Shown: positions 1 through 8,160, counted from the stretch's first letter. The stretch is DNA of 9,999 nucleotides from an uncultured Bacteroidales bacterium (GCA_902461985.1 CABQAB010000052.1:1-9999), one strand, 5' to 3'. A program made the numbers and translations. The notes: generated by a model not told the origin, from the letters alone.

Positions 1-198
1 ATAGTCGGCCGGAAGGAGCACGGCGAAGCGTACATCACGGGAGAGAATCGCGCTGTGCAGCACCGAAGTTTCAGGTTGATAGCGTCTGAATTCCCCTTTT
101 TCCTCCGGCAGATGCGGCTTGGAACTGCAACCGACAGCATTCACGACCGCAAGGACGCAAATCACAGCCAAATAAGATATGGTTTTCATCCTCTTCAT
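1..198 (-). CDS. Lipoprotein esterase (PF00756-like), N-terminal part only
   Basis: Only the first 66 codons are in the window; the rest continues below position 1. The protein begins with a basic, hydrophobic signal ending in A-V-G-C at Cys24, followed by S-S-K-P, which reads as a lipoprotein signal. Residues about 44-66 (S-V-L-H-S... R-D-V-R-F-A-V-L-L-P-A-D-Y) match the opening of the esterase D / putative esterase family, where a strand of the form 'S..L.R.VRF.V.LP.DY' precedes the alpha/beta-hydrolase core. The catalytic Ser, Asp and His would be outside the window, so activity cannot be judged. The ATG at 198 overlaps the TGA of the upstream ARH gene as ATGA, suggesting translational coupling; a second in-frame ATG at 189 would also leave a usable signal peptide. 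An envelope enzyme removing acyl groups from the same substrate is inferred from context. The family call is likely, the substrate unknown. Confidence 0.75.
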   Translation of the reverse strand, partial: MKRMKTISYLAVICVLAVVNAVGCSSKPHLPEEKGEFRRYQPETSVLHSAILSRDVRFAVLLPADY

Positions 199-1724
199 TT
201 CACGCAATCATAAACGACCATTTCCTGGGCATTGATTTCAAAGTCAGGATGAGGATTGAGAAGACGCAGGACCAGTTTGTGGGCACCTGACGAGAAACAG
301 TATTTCGAGAAAATCTCATATTTGCGCGTGATGTAGTCATAAGGCATGTCAAATACCTCCACGACCACTCCGTCCAGTTCGGCCGAGATGCGTGCAGTAT
401 AGTCGTCATCACTGTGTCCAGTCTTGACCACGCTGCCCTCAACCACAATCGAGTTGCCTGCGAACCCAAGTTCCACATAAGAGTTGAATCTCTTTTTCAA
501 GACAGTCTTGGCAACCGGAACAAGCCCCTCGAATGACTGCTCCCATGACACCGGTGATGGTTTGCAGACAATGAAAGTGACTGCTTCGTCAGAAACCTCA
601 CCACCTGCGGAAAGCACCGCCTGTTCGAGCAGTTCCATGTTCTTCGCACACGTCTCGTTAAGACTCAAGGCAGTGTACGGGAACGGCATATCGGCGATTT
701 TCTCCGCAGCAAGCCTGTATTTTGCAGGAATTGACGAATAGCCCTGCATAACGCCAAGAATGCCGGCGGCAGAGGCAGGATTGCAGTCGGAATCCTGACC
801 GCAACGGGTCGATATCTCCATAGTCTTTTCAAAATCCCCCTCTCCGTAAAGAAGCCCTATGACGACATAGGCGGCATTGATGACAGCATCGATATTGAAG
901 CCGTTCCACACTCCTTCAGGACACCCGATGTCGAAACTATAGCGTTTGTCCACCTCGAACCAGCACTGTTTCCAGTCATCCGGATAACGGGAGTGGTAAA
1001 GAAGTACATCCTCGATGCAGTTACGGAACTTGCTGCCATGGGGGATGGTCTGCAGCGCCTCACGTACAAGTGTTGGAATGTCGTCACACACGTAGGCAAG
1101 GGAGTATAGGGCTGAGATGAACACACCTCCATACCAGCCGTCACCGTAGTTCATTATATGACCTATTCCATCGCAAGTCTCCGCTGCCTTGCCGGGCATC
1201 CCGGGCCACAGCATTCCTATAAAGTCCGCTTCAATCTGGAAATCTATATCGTCTGCATGTGGATTATGCATCCAATGTCCCGATTCCGGAGGCATTATAC
1301 CATTCAGGATATTGTAACGGGCCGCCTGGTTAGCGTGCCACAGTTTATAGTCAGCATGGGCGAATTTGTCTGCATAGATTGATACAGGTGCGTCCAGACC
1401 ATATTCCGCCATCACCTCAAGGAAAGTCAGATCCATGTAGACATCATCGTAGAGACCGGGGTCCTCTATGAATGTATCATGGATATAGTCCTCGTACCAG
1501 AGCATAGGTTCATCATCCTGGATGAGACCTCCCTTGAACTTGAACTCGGTAGGGCCACCGTAGGTGCAGCCTATTGTCTGCGCAAACCAGCCTCCGCGTA
1601 TCTTGTCCTGCAGTACAGAACGGGAAAGACTGATTTCCTCCCCGTACCTGATGTCTGGCTCAGAGCATCCGGCTGAAAGAAACGAGGCAAAGGCCAGAAT
1701 GCATATTGTATTCTTGTGCATCAT
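195..1724 (-). CDS. ADP-ribosylglycohydrolase-fold lipoprotein, stand-alone (509 aa)
   Basis: The lipobox S-A-G-C puts the lipidated Cys at residue 20, followed by S-E-P-D, so the mature protein is anchored in the envelope and the acidic residues are compatible with surface export. Residues about 35-375 form an ADP-ribosylglycohydrolase (ARH/DraG, PF03747) domain: the opening glycine-rich helix (G44-G45-W...Q-T-I-G) and, near its end, R-C-G-Q-D311-S-D313-C-N, the family's second metal-binding motif. The first metal motif reads D93-D94-V-Y-M-D98-L-T rather than the usual [ST]-D-D-[TS]. Residues about 385-509 look like an all-beta C-terminal domain. Family members cleave glycosidic bonds from ADP-ribose to protein side chains or related N-/O-ribosides; the substrate here is unknown. 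The protein closely resembles the second ARH domain of the upstream gene, 10 bases away. Tandem ATGs at 1724 and 1721 are equivalent starts. The fold is confident; real ADP-ribose hydrolysis is not. Confidence 0.88.
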   Translation of the reverse strand: MMHKNTICILAFASFLSAGCSEPDIRYGEEISLSRSVLQDKIRGGWFAQTIGCTYGGPTEFKFKGGLIQDDEPMLWYEDYIHDTFIEDPGLYDDVYMDLTFLEVMAEYGLDAPVSIYADKFAHADYKLWHANQAARYNILNGIMPPESGHWMHNPHADDIDFQIEADFIGMLWPGMPGKAAETCDGIGHIMNYGDGWYGGVFISALYSLAYVCDDIPTLVREALQTIPHGSKFRNCIEDVLLYHSRYPDDWKQCWFEVDKRYSFDIGCPEGVWNGFNIDAVINAAYVVIGLLYGEGDFEKTMEISTRCGQDSDCNPASAAGILGVMQGYSSIPAKYRLAAEKIADMPFPYTALSLNETCAKNMELLEQAVLSAGGEVSDEAVTFIVCKPSPVSWEQSFEGLVPVAKTVLKKRFNSYVELGFAGNSIVVEGSVVKTGHSDDDYTARISAELDGVVVEVFDMPYDYITRKYEIFSKYCFSSGAHKLVLRLLNPHPDFEINAQEMVVYDCVK

Positions 1725-1734
1725 TTGCTATAGG

Positions 1735-4700
1735 TTAATTGTGATAGTAAGGGTTGTCGACAGGTTTCTCGGAATAATACTGTATGGCATTGATTCTCAA
1801 GAGATATGTATCCGGACTTGGATTTCTCCAGACCATTTTCACATGGTGCCTGCCCTCAGGCATCCGGTATTTCCATGCAGGTTCGAGTTTGCGGGAAGTA
1901 CCCTTCATAGGCAGGAGTGAGATACTGTCCAGTGCCCCGTCGATCCAGACCTCGATTTCAGCCACATAATCATCCTGCTGCTCCGCCATTGCGAAGACCT
2001 CCGATCCCACATGTTTCTTGCACACCCTGTCAGCGTAATCTCTTGATATACCTCTGAGACACACGAGATTGCCCCAGATGCAGAAACCATTGCCATTGAA
2101 ATCGAACTCATATTCCCTTTCCATCCATACGTCCTTCTGGTCGCGGTAAACAGGATAGGTATCGATAAAATTCTGCTCATACGGCAGAGCCGTTACAGCA
2201 TATTGGGGTATAGCCACGGCATCATCGCCGACCTCTCCGCCATTCCTTTCAATCAATTCGAGGGCATGGCGCATAGACATGGCGGAACCTTTTTCAAGAG
2301 AGACATCCGTTCCCTGGAAATCCAGAGCCCAGATTTCTTCGAGAGACTGTTTCCAGAAATCAGGGATATTGCTCTTTCCATACATAACGCCGAGCACACC
2401 GCCCACTGTTGCCGGATTGCAGTCCGAATCCTGGCCGCAGCGGGTGGCTATCTCCATGGATTTTGCGAAATCACCTTTGCCATAGAGCAGCCCGATTGCT
2501 ACATAGGCCGAATTGAGTTTGGCGTCTATGTCGAAACTGAGAAACACACCCTTCGGACAACCGGTGTCGGCCCCCCATTTCTTCTCTATCTCAAACCAGC
2601 ACTGCTTCCAGTCGTCAGGATACTGAGCATGGAATTTCCTTACGTCGTCGATACAACGGTAGAAAGTGCTTTCGGCAGGAATCGCGTTCAAAGCCACATC
2701 CAGGATTTTTGCGGGGTCGTCATAAATGAATGCAGCCGAATAGAGTGCGGACACGAAAGCACCGCCATAGAAGCCATCGCCACTGTTCATGATATGACCT
2801 ACGGTCTGAGCAATCTGCAGAGCCTGGGGAATCATGCCGGGGGCCATGAGACCGATGAAATCCGCTTCTATCTGGAAATCGAGGTCATCAGCATGAGGGT
2901 TGTTGAGCCAATGTCCCGATGCAGGAGGCATTATCCCCTGCCGTACATTATAACGGCCGGCCTGGTTCGCATGTGCAAGATGATATTCCGCGTTCGCGAA
3001 ACGCAGGGCAAGGTCTTCTGCGCTGCAGTCAAGGCCGAGCTGGTCGAAAGCCTCTGCGAAAGTGAGGTCATTGTAGATATCATCGAATAGTCCGGGCTTG
3101 CGGTCCCACCAGTGCTTCACATAGCCTTCTCCCCATGAAATCGGCTGGGAATCGGGAATAAGAGTGCCGCAATGCTTGAATTCCGTAGGCGCACCGAAAA
3201 CAACTCCTATAGTCTGGCCAGCCCAACCTCCTTCAATCCTGTCACGGAGTTCGCCCATAGACATATCTACGGTCTTGTCTGGCTTGGCAGCCTCATAGAC
3301 TTCAATTTCAGCAACATTTATGAATGAAGAAACGTTTTTGGTGTATTTATGCCAGTGGTGCTCGATATGATCATCCCCTATAACTCTAACGCCTTTAGAA
3401 ACCACAGGAATGAAACTGAAGAGGAATTCCGCATTGTGAGGCTGGATGAAAACGACGTCGCTTTGAGGGAGTGCAGGAGAGACCGATGAATTGACCGGCA
3501 CCCAGTTGTCTGATCCGTCAAGGATCTCGATATGCATGTTGCTGTACCAACCGCCGAACTCTTCAAGACATCCGTACCGGAAAGCAAGTTTGTCGAACCG
3601 GCGAGGAGTTTCCCAAACATATCCGAACCAGTCCCGCTTCTCTGCGTTGGATTCCTCCGTTAAAGAACAGAACACCGATTCCGCACCGGAAAGCACTCCG
3701 TCATTGATTACGTCCACCGACTCCGCATAACGGTCACGGGAATTGGTAAGCCAACATTGTTCAAGAACGTCAAAATTGGTTCTATACGCACTTGCAACCA
3801 CCTTTGCTTCACGGGCAATGTTCTTTCCCCTCACAAGAAGGTCAAAGTCCTTCTCCAAAGTCTGTCTGCCATCGGAAATGGCAAGTCTGACATGACTGAC
3901 ACCCTGACGACTTGGAACGCCGCTGATTTTCCCGTTATTGAAACTGAGTCCCTCAGGAAGACTGCCTTCTACGATTTTCCAGCAGCAATCCCTGTTGGTG
4001 ACGCAGGCGAAATCATAATCTGCCTTCTCACCGACAACGAGTCTCGGCTGAGGTCCGACACAAAACTCCAAAGGAGCATGGTATTTTGCGGAAGTATTGA
4101 TGACCAGATACTTCTCACCTTCCCGTATCTCTGTACGTCCGCCATTTTCCTCAACGACTTTCACTGCCATAGCCACCGTTCTGTCGATGATGTCATCTAT
4201 CGAAGCGTCAGGAAGATCGTATCTTGTGACATTGATATATCTGTCATTGAATGGTTTGGTCCAATGGTCAAACGGCATGGACCATGAGGTAGGGACAGAC
4301 TCCCCTCCGTTGATGACGCCTAAAATGCCGCAAGTGGTGGCTGTCTGGTTGTCAGCATCAAAACCAAGGGCACAGCCGATATTGAGAGTCTTCTCTATGT
4401 CGCCTCCTCCGTAAAGCAGGGCGAGCATCCCCATCGCTCCGTTGAGATTGGCGTTCCAAATGGTTTTGCTTACGGATTCCTCCCGTACATAGTATTTGTC
4501 GTGGATGAATGCACGGGCAGCATGCCAGTCCTCAGGATTCTCGTCATAAAGAGCGATGCACCCCCTTACGGTTTCTGCAAAACGGTCGTCTTCCGGCAGA
4601 CAGTCAAGAGCACTCTCCATCAGCTGGCGTATATCTGACTCCAAAAAAGCCCCGGCATACATAGCCCCGTAAACGACAGTCGGTGATGTCGCCCATGAAT

Positions 4701-5262
4701 CACTGGTCACCCGCGCAGCCCATTCTGAAATGCCGGCGGCATACTCCACCATACCGGGCGCTGTATAAGCCCAGATTTCATTGATCAGCTGCGGGTCTAT
4801 CTGGAACCAGTGGGGATTGTTCTCCACCGAGCCGGTAAAAGGCGGTGTAAGCCCGTAGTGCATCGCACCGAGAGCAGCCCTGTTGGCAAGCCACACTCTG
4901 TCACGGATATGATACATCCAGCAGTCACGCATCTGGGCATAGGTAGGACGGACGCCGTTCTTCTCCATCATCAGCAGATACATATACTCGACGTCAGTGT
5001 CGTCATCGGAGAACGCCCCGTCGACAGCAGCCATCTTCCTCATGGCCTTGTTCCACACGAACGGGCCTTCGCCAGGCTCATCGACGAACTTGTTTTCATA
5101 TTCAAGCCCGTATATGTTGCCGACCATCTGCCCGAGCCAAGCCCCGGCAATCTTGCTTCTGAGTTCAGTGTACGATATTTCTTTTTCAGCCGGCTTCGTA
5201 GTGCAGGCATACAGCAGAGTACCTGCAGCCAAAAAGGCAAGTACAGTCTTAATTCTTGTCAT
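1735..5262 (-). CDS. Two-ARH-domain lipoprotein with Ig-like and discoidin-like modules (1175 aa)
   Basis: The signal peptide ends in L-Y-A-C with Cys20 as the lipidated residue. Domains in order: ARH domain 1 (about 30-375) with S85-D-D-D-T-D as first metal motif and F-D302-A-D304-N as second; a putative Ig-like domain of the He_PIG type (about 398-478, with G-S-L-P-E-G-L-S then G-K-I-S-G-V-P); a beta-rich discoidin/F5-8C-like module (about 480-656, starting N-I-A-R-E-A and ending I-N-V-A-E-I-E-V-Y); ARH domain 2 (about 666-1015) with D727-D-I-Y-N-D and C-G-Q-D945-S-D947-C-N; and a C-terminal beta domain (about 1016-1165). Domain 2 is near-collinear with the following gene product, domain 1 is divergent. 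The architecture suggests an envelope hydrolase with its own binding module, perhaps acting twice on one substrate. Typical single-domain ARH proteins are about 300-500 residues, so this is an expanded fusion. The frame is open throughout and the start sits 19 bases after susD. The substrate is not determined. Confidence 0.87.
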   Translation of the reverse strand: MTRIKTVLAFLAAGTLLYACTTKPAEKEISYTELRSKIAGAWLGQMVGNIYGLEYENKFVDEPGEGPFVWNKAMRKMAAVDGAFSDDDTDVEYMYLLMMEKNGVRPTYAQMRDCWMYHIRDRVWLANRAALGAMHYGLTPPFTGSVENNPHWFQIDPQLINEIWAYTAPGMVEYAAGISEWAARVTSDSWATSPTVVYGAMYAGAFLESDIRQLMESALDCLPEDDRFAETVRGCIALYDENPEDWHAARAFIHDKYYVREESVSKTIWNANLNGAMGMLALLYGGGDIEKTLNIGCALGFDADNQTATTCGILGVINGGESVPTSWSMPFDHWTKPFNDRYINVTRYDLPDASIDDIIDRTVAMAVKVVEENGGRTEIREGEKYLVINTSAKYHAPLEFCVGPQPRLVVGEKADYDFACVTNRDCCWKIVEGSLPEGLSFNNGKISGVPSRQGVSHVRLAISDGRQTLEKDFDLLVRGKNIAREAKVVASAYRTNFDVLEQCWLTNSRDRYAESVDVINDGVLSGAESVFCSLTEESNAEKRDWFGYVWETPRRFDKLAFRYGCLEEFGGWYSNMHIEILDGSDNWVPVNSSVSPALPQSDVVFIQPHNAEFLFSFIPVVSKGVRVIGDDHIEHHWHKYTKNVSSFINVAEIEVYEAAKPDKTVDMSMGELRDRIEGGWAGQTIGVVFGAPTEFKHCGTLIPDSQPISWGEGYVKHWWDRKPGLFDDIYNDLTFAEAFDQLGLDCSAEDLALRFANAEYHLAHANQAGRYNVRQGIMPPASGHWLNNPHADDLDFQIEADFIGLMAPGMIPQALQIAQTVGHIMNSGDGFYGGAFVSALYSAAFIYDDPAKILDVALNAIPAESTFYRCIDDVRKFHAQYPDDWKQCWFEIEKKWGADTGCPKGVFLSFDIDAKLNSAYVAIGLLYGKGDFAKSMEIATRCGQDSDCNPATVGGVLGVMYGKSNIPDFWKQSLEEIWALDFQGTDVSLEKGSAMSMRHALELIERNGGEVGDDAVAIPQYAVTALPYEQNFIDTYPVYRDQKDVWMEREYEFDFNGNGFCIWGNLVCLRGISRDYADRVCKKHVGSEVFAMAEQQDDYVAEIEVWIDGALDSISLLPMKGTSRKLEPAWKYRMPEGRHHVKMVWRNPSPDTYLLRINAIQYYSEKPVDNPYYHN

Positions 5263-5281
5263 CTGGATTCAGTTTATCAGT

Positions 5282-6829
5282 CTACCTGTAGCCATCGTTC
5301 TGTTCGAGTTTAGGGTTGTCGCCCATTCTCAGGTCAGGGACAGGCAGAAGTTTCATATAGGATTGTCCGGCATTCTTCGCCCACCACGCATCGGTATACT
5401 TCCCGAACCTTATGAGGTCCTGACGGGACCATCCTTCAAGAGCGAGTTCGTGCTGCCTCTCAAGAAGCAGTCTGTCGAGTGTAAGGTCGCCTGCGGAAAG
5501 AGGTTCCAGACCGGCCCGTTCCCGGATTCTGCCAAATTCAGGAACGGAAGCTGCCTCGGATGCACGTCCCTGACGAACAAGAGCCTCGACATACATCAGC
5601 ACCACGTCAGAATATCTCATCAGATAAAAGTCATTCTCCATCGAAATCTTGTAGGAAGTGAGCGTGCCGTCTGTCTGGTAAGGCCATTTGATAATTCTCG
5701 CACCGTCAAGGCGGTCAAGTCCGGCAGTGTATTTTGATGCATCTATAGGTGACGGATTGAGGATATAGTCACGGTTCTCGACACCACCGGCTGTAACCAC
5801 CTTATATTGGTATTTTCTGCCTTCCGGAGTGTACACCTGTCCGTGAAGCCATGTCAAATCCCGACGGAGGTCACCAGACTCATAAGAGTCGAAGAAATCC
5901 GGCTGGGCTATCAGAGAACCATTCCACGACTCCCCTATGTTGAAGCAGGTCTGGAGATCCTCGTTGAAGGTCATCACATAAATATAGAAAGCATTGTTGG
6001 TGTAGACACTGCTGTGAGGAATGGCAAATATGGCTTCAGAACCGTTTTCGTTGTGGATGGCGAAATTCTCGGCATAGGTTTCAGACAAAGAGTACTGACC
6101 TCCGTCCATAATGGCCTTGCAGACCGTTTCAGCATCATTGTATCGAGCCGTTCCCGTCCATTCTTCCGAGTTGAGATAAATCTTGGCGAGAAGGAACTGG
6201 GCCGTGCCTTTAGTAACCCTGCCGTAAGTGCTTGAAGAGACGGTTTCGTCCAAAGCATCGATATTTTCATTTATCTCCCTTTCAAGGAACTCCAGCATGA
6301 ACTTCCTGTCCTTCGGATCCGGATAGTCAGTAGTATTCTTGTCCACGGAATAAGGCACGGTGCCCCAGCAGTCCACGGCGAGAAGATAGTAATATGCCCT
6401 GAGCACCTTGATCTCAGCTATGTTCTTGAGGACGGTCTCAGACTGGTTGGCAGTTTTCTGCAATTCGTTCAAGGCATCGTTGCAGGCTGCGATACCGTCA
6501 AAACAGAAGTCCCACGCACAGCGGACAAGTTTGTTTCCGACGGTGATCTCATGTCTCTGGAGTTCGCCGTAACGCGCCTCCGCCCAGCTTCCGTTATAGG
6601 CCTTTGCAATTGCCGCCTCGTTGCTCAGCTGCATGATCATAGTGAGCATGCTCTGCTCGGAACCCCATGTCTGAAGTGCCGTATAAGGTCTGGCAGTGTA
6701 GAGGGCCACGTTGGAGTCTTCCTTAAGAAAATCGTCCTTCGGAATCCTGGAAAATATCTCTTCGTCCAAGTTCGTACAGCACGGAGCCAGTACGGCTGCC
6801 GCCATCAACATTATATTTATTCTTTTCAT
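5282..6829 (-). CDS. SusD/RagB-family nutrient-binding outer-membrane lipoprotein (515 aa)
   Basis: SusD proteins are surface lipoproteins that cap the SusC channel and bind the substrate. I start it at the ATG at 6829 (M-K-R-I-N-I-M...), not at an in-frame ATG 48 bases upstream at 6877: the chosen start gives a standard lipoprotein signal ending L-A-P-C-C-T-N-L-D-E-E (Cys17 or Cys18, the latter more likely), while the longer version overlaps the end of susC and puts a polar, acidic stretch before the signal. Family marks are the early 'T-N-L-D-E-E...P-K-D-D-F' segment, the R-A-Y-Y-Y helix of the TPR-like N-terminal half, Y-S-D-V-V-L-M-Y-V-E-A, R-E-R-A-G-L, and the C-terminal E-G-W-S-R-Q-D-L-I-R-F-G (about 465-476). 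Length is normal and the frame intact. It follows susC by 28 bases. The bound ligand cannot be read from the sequence; context suggests a ribosyl compound. Confidence 0.95.
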   Translation of the reverse strand: MKRINIMLMAAAVLAPCCTNLDEEIFSRIPKDDFLKEDSNVALYTARPYTALQTWGSEQSMLTMIMQLSNEAAIAKAYNGSWAEARYGELQRHEITVGNKLVRCAWDFCFDGIAACNDALNELQKTANQSETVLKNIAEIKVLRAYYYLLAVDCWGTVPYSVDKNTTDYPDPKDRKFMLEFLEREINENIDALDETVSSSTYGRVTKGTAQFLLAKIYLNSEEWTGTARYNDAETVCKAIMDGGQYSLSETYAENFAIHNENGSEAIFAIPHSSVYTNNAFYIYVMTFNEDLQTCFNIGESWNGSLIAQPDFFDSYESGDLRRDLTWLHGQVYTPEGRKYQYKVVTAGGVENRDYILNPSPIDASKYTAGLDRLDGARIIKWPYQTDGTLTSYKISMENDFYLMRYSDVVLMYVEALVRQGRASEAASVPEFGRIRERAGLEPLSAGDLTLDRLLLERQHELALEGWSRQDLIRFGKYTDAWWAKNAGQSYMKLLPVPDLRMGDNPKLEQNDGYR

Positions 6830-6857
6830 CGTAAAATCGTTTAATAATGTATTCTCG

Positions 6858-8153
6858 TCAGAACTTGATGCTTGCACCGAAAGTGAATACCCTGGTGCGA
6901 GGATAATAGCTCAGGCCCTCGATACCAGGAGCAAGACCGGTCCTGCTCACTTCAGGGTCTACGCCCTTATAGCCGGTGAGGACGAACAGATTCTGGCCTG
7001 TCAGTGAAAAAGCGAGGTACTTGACAATCCTGCGGTTCTTCAAAGGCACATTGTAAGAGAGCGTAAGGTTGTCCAACTTCAGGAATGAGGCGTCTTCAAG
7101 ATATCGTGAACAGTAGACTGTCTTGCCGGTATATTCAGGCTCGTCCAGCCAGCTCGCGAGAACATTCTTCAGACCGAACTCATTGACGGATTCATAAACT
7201 GCCCTCATCTGGTTGAAAGCCTTGCCTCCTATCGATGCGCGGAAAGTCGCGCTGAGAGTGAAGTCCCACAATTTTACGTTGTTGCTCCAGCCGAGGTCAC
7301 ACACAGGATATGCACTGCCGAGCTTGACCCATTCCTTTTCGGACGACTGGGTCACCTTTATCGAACCGCTGCTACGGATTTCCTCGAATTCAGGACCATA
7401 GAAAGTTCCTATGCTCTCGCCTTCGATAAGTCTCTGGCTATAGCATGCGAGAGGGGAGTTCAGCCAGCCGATGCGGTATTCCTGACCGGCAAACTGGTCA
7501 TTGGTGAAGGAAACAAGTTTGTTGTCGTTGTGGGAGAAAGTGAGGGATGTCATCCACGTGGCGTGCTTTGTCTGTACCGGGATGGCATTGAGAGTGATTT
7601 CGACACCGCTGTTGCTGATTTTTCCGACATTGGTAAATAGAGTCGAATAATCATAAGGAGGCACCGGAACGGTGTAATCGTAGAGAAGATCCGTCGTAAG
7701 ACGGTAATAGTAGTCTATCGTACCGCTGAGACGGCCTTTGAGGAATGAGAAATCGAGACCTACGTTGTATTCAGACTTTTTCTCCCAAGAAAGATCAGGA
7801 TTGGCATTGCTTGCAGGAGCATAGGCAGTGGACCATTGTCCGTCATAATAGAAATTGCCGTTGGTCTTGACGAGGAATAGAGACTTGTAATTTTCGAAGT
7901 CCTGGTTGCCGGTCATTCCGAATCCGGCCCTGAGTTTGAGTTCGTCAAGCCACTTGACGTCTTTCAGGAAGTTTTCCTGGGATATGCGCCAGCCTAAGCT
8001 GACAGCTGGGAACCATCCCCATTTGTTGTTCGCTCCAAAACGGCTTGAACCGTCACGGCGAAGAGATACTGAAGCGATGTACTTTTCGGCGTAATTGTAC
8101 ATTACCCTGCCGAAAAACGCTATGTACCGGTTGGATTCCTTGTAGGAATCCAT
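6858..8153 (-). CDS. SusC-type TonB-dependent transporter, C-terminal barrel half (frame-shifted from the N-terminal half)
   Basis: This open frame encodes 431 residues from an internal ATG: the second half of the SusC beta-barrel, including R-R-D-G-S-S-R-F-G, the nearby F-P-A-V-S-L-G-W-R-I segment, L-R-A-G-F-G-M-T-G-N-Q, and a C-terminus ending in a final Phe (T-F-G-A-S-I-K-F), the usual outer-membrane barrel end. It has no signal peptide and cannot function alone. The same frame stays open upstream of the ATG through K-A-L-L-S-G-N-A-S to the G10 tract at 8181-8190, so the true segment starts there. Removing one G (G9) would join it to the upstream frame as one 967-residue SusC, a normal family length. 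The ATG at 8153 lies only 7 bases after the stop that ends the N-terminal half, but reinitiation would give an unsecreted barrel fragment. It is best read as part of a broken or switchable susC. Confidence 0.88.
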   Translation of the reverse strand: MDSYKESNRYIAFFGRVMYNYAEKYIASVSLRRDGSSRFGANNKWGWFPAVSLGWRISQENFLKDVKWLDELKLRAGFGMTGNQDFENYKSLFLVKTNGNFYYDGQWSTAYAPASNANPDLSWEKKSEYNVGLDFSFLKGRLSGTIDYYYRLTTDLLYDYTVPVPPYDYSTLFTNVGKISNSGVEITLNAIPVQTKHATWMTSLTFSHNDNKLVSFTNDQFAGQEYRIGWLNSPLACYSQRLIEGESIGTFYGPEFEEIRSSGSIKVTQSSEKEWVKLGSAYPVCDLGWSNNVKLWDFTLSATFRASIGGKAFNQMRAVYESVNEFGLKNVLASWLDEPEYTGKTVYCSRYLEDASFLKLDNLTLSYNVPLKNRRIVKYLAFSLTGQNLFVLTGYKGVDPEVSRTGLAPGIEGLSYYPRTRVFTFGASIKF

Positions 8154-8160
8154 CGAGGCG

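Noticed and set aside
2203..3090. A 295-codon open frame on the plus strand opposite ARH domain 2
   Set aside because: It lies wholly antisense to a gene with clear domain motifs, its translation has no recognisable fold, and such open antisense frames are expected from the codon bias of the real gene.
4997..5737. A 246-codon plus-strand open frame spanning the junction of the fused ARH gene and susD
   Set aside because: It overlaps the N-terminal signal of one gene and the conserved C-terminus of SusD on the other strand; its translation shows no family motif.
6830..6857. The 28-base A/T-rich gap between susC and susD as a possible internal promoter
   Set aside because: I see no convincing Bacteroidetes -7 (TAnnTTTG) and -33 (TTTG) pair in it, and its length suits an ordinary leader within an operon.
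6830..6877. An upstream start for SusD at 6877 adding 16 residues
   Set aside because: The extension overlaps the susC C-terminus and would place polar, acidic residues ahead of the signal peptide; the ATG at 6829 gives a normal lipoprotein signal.
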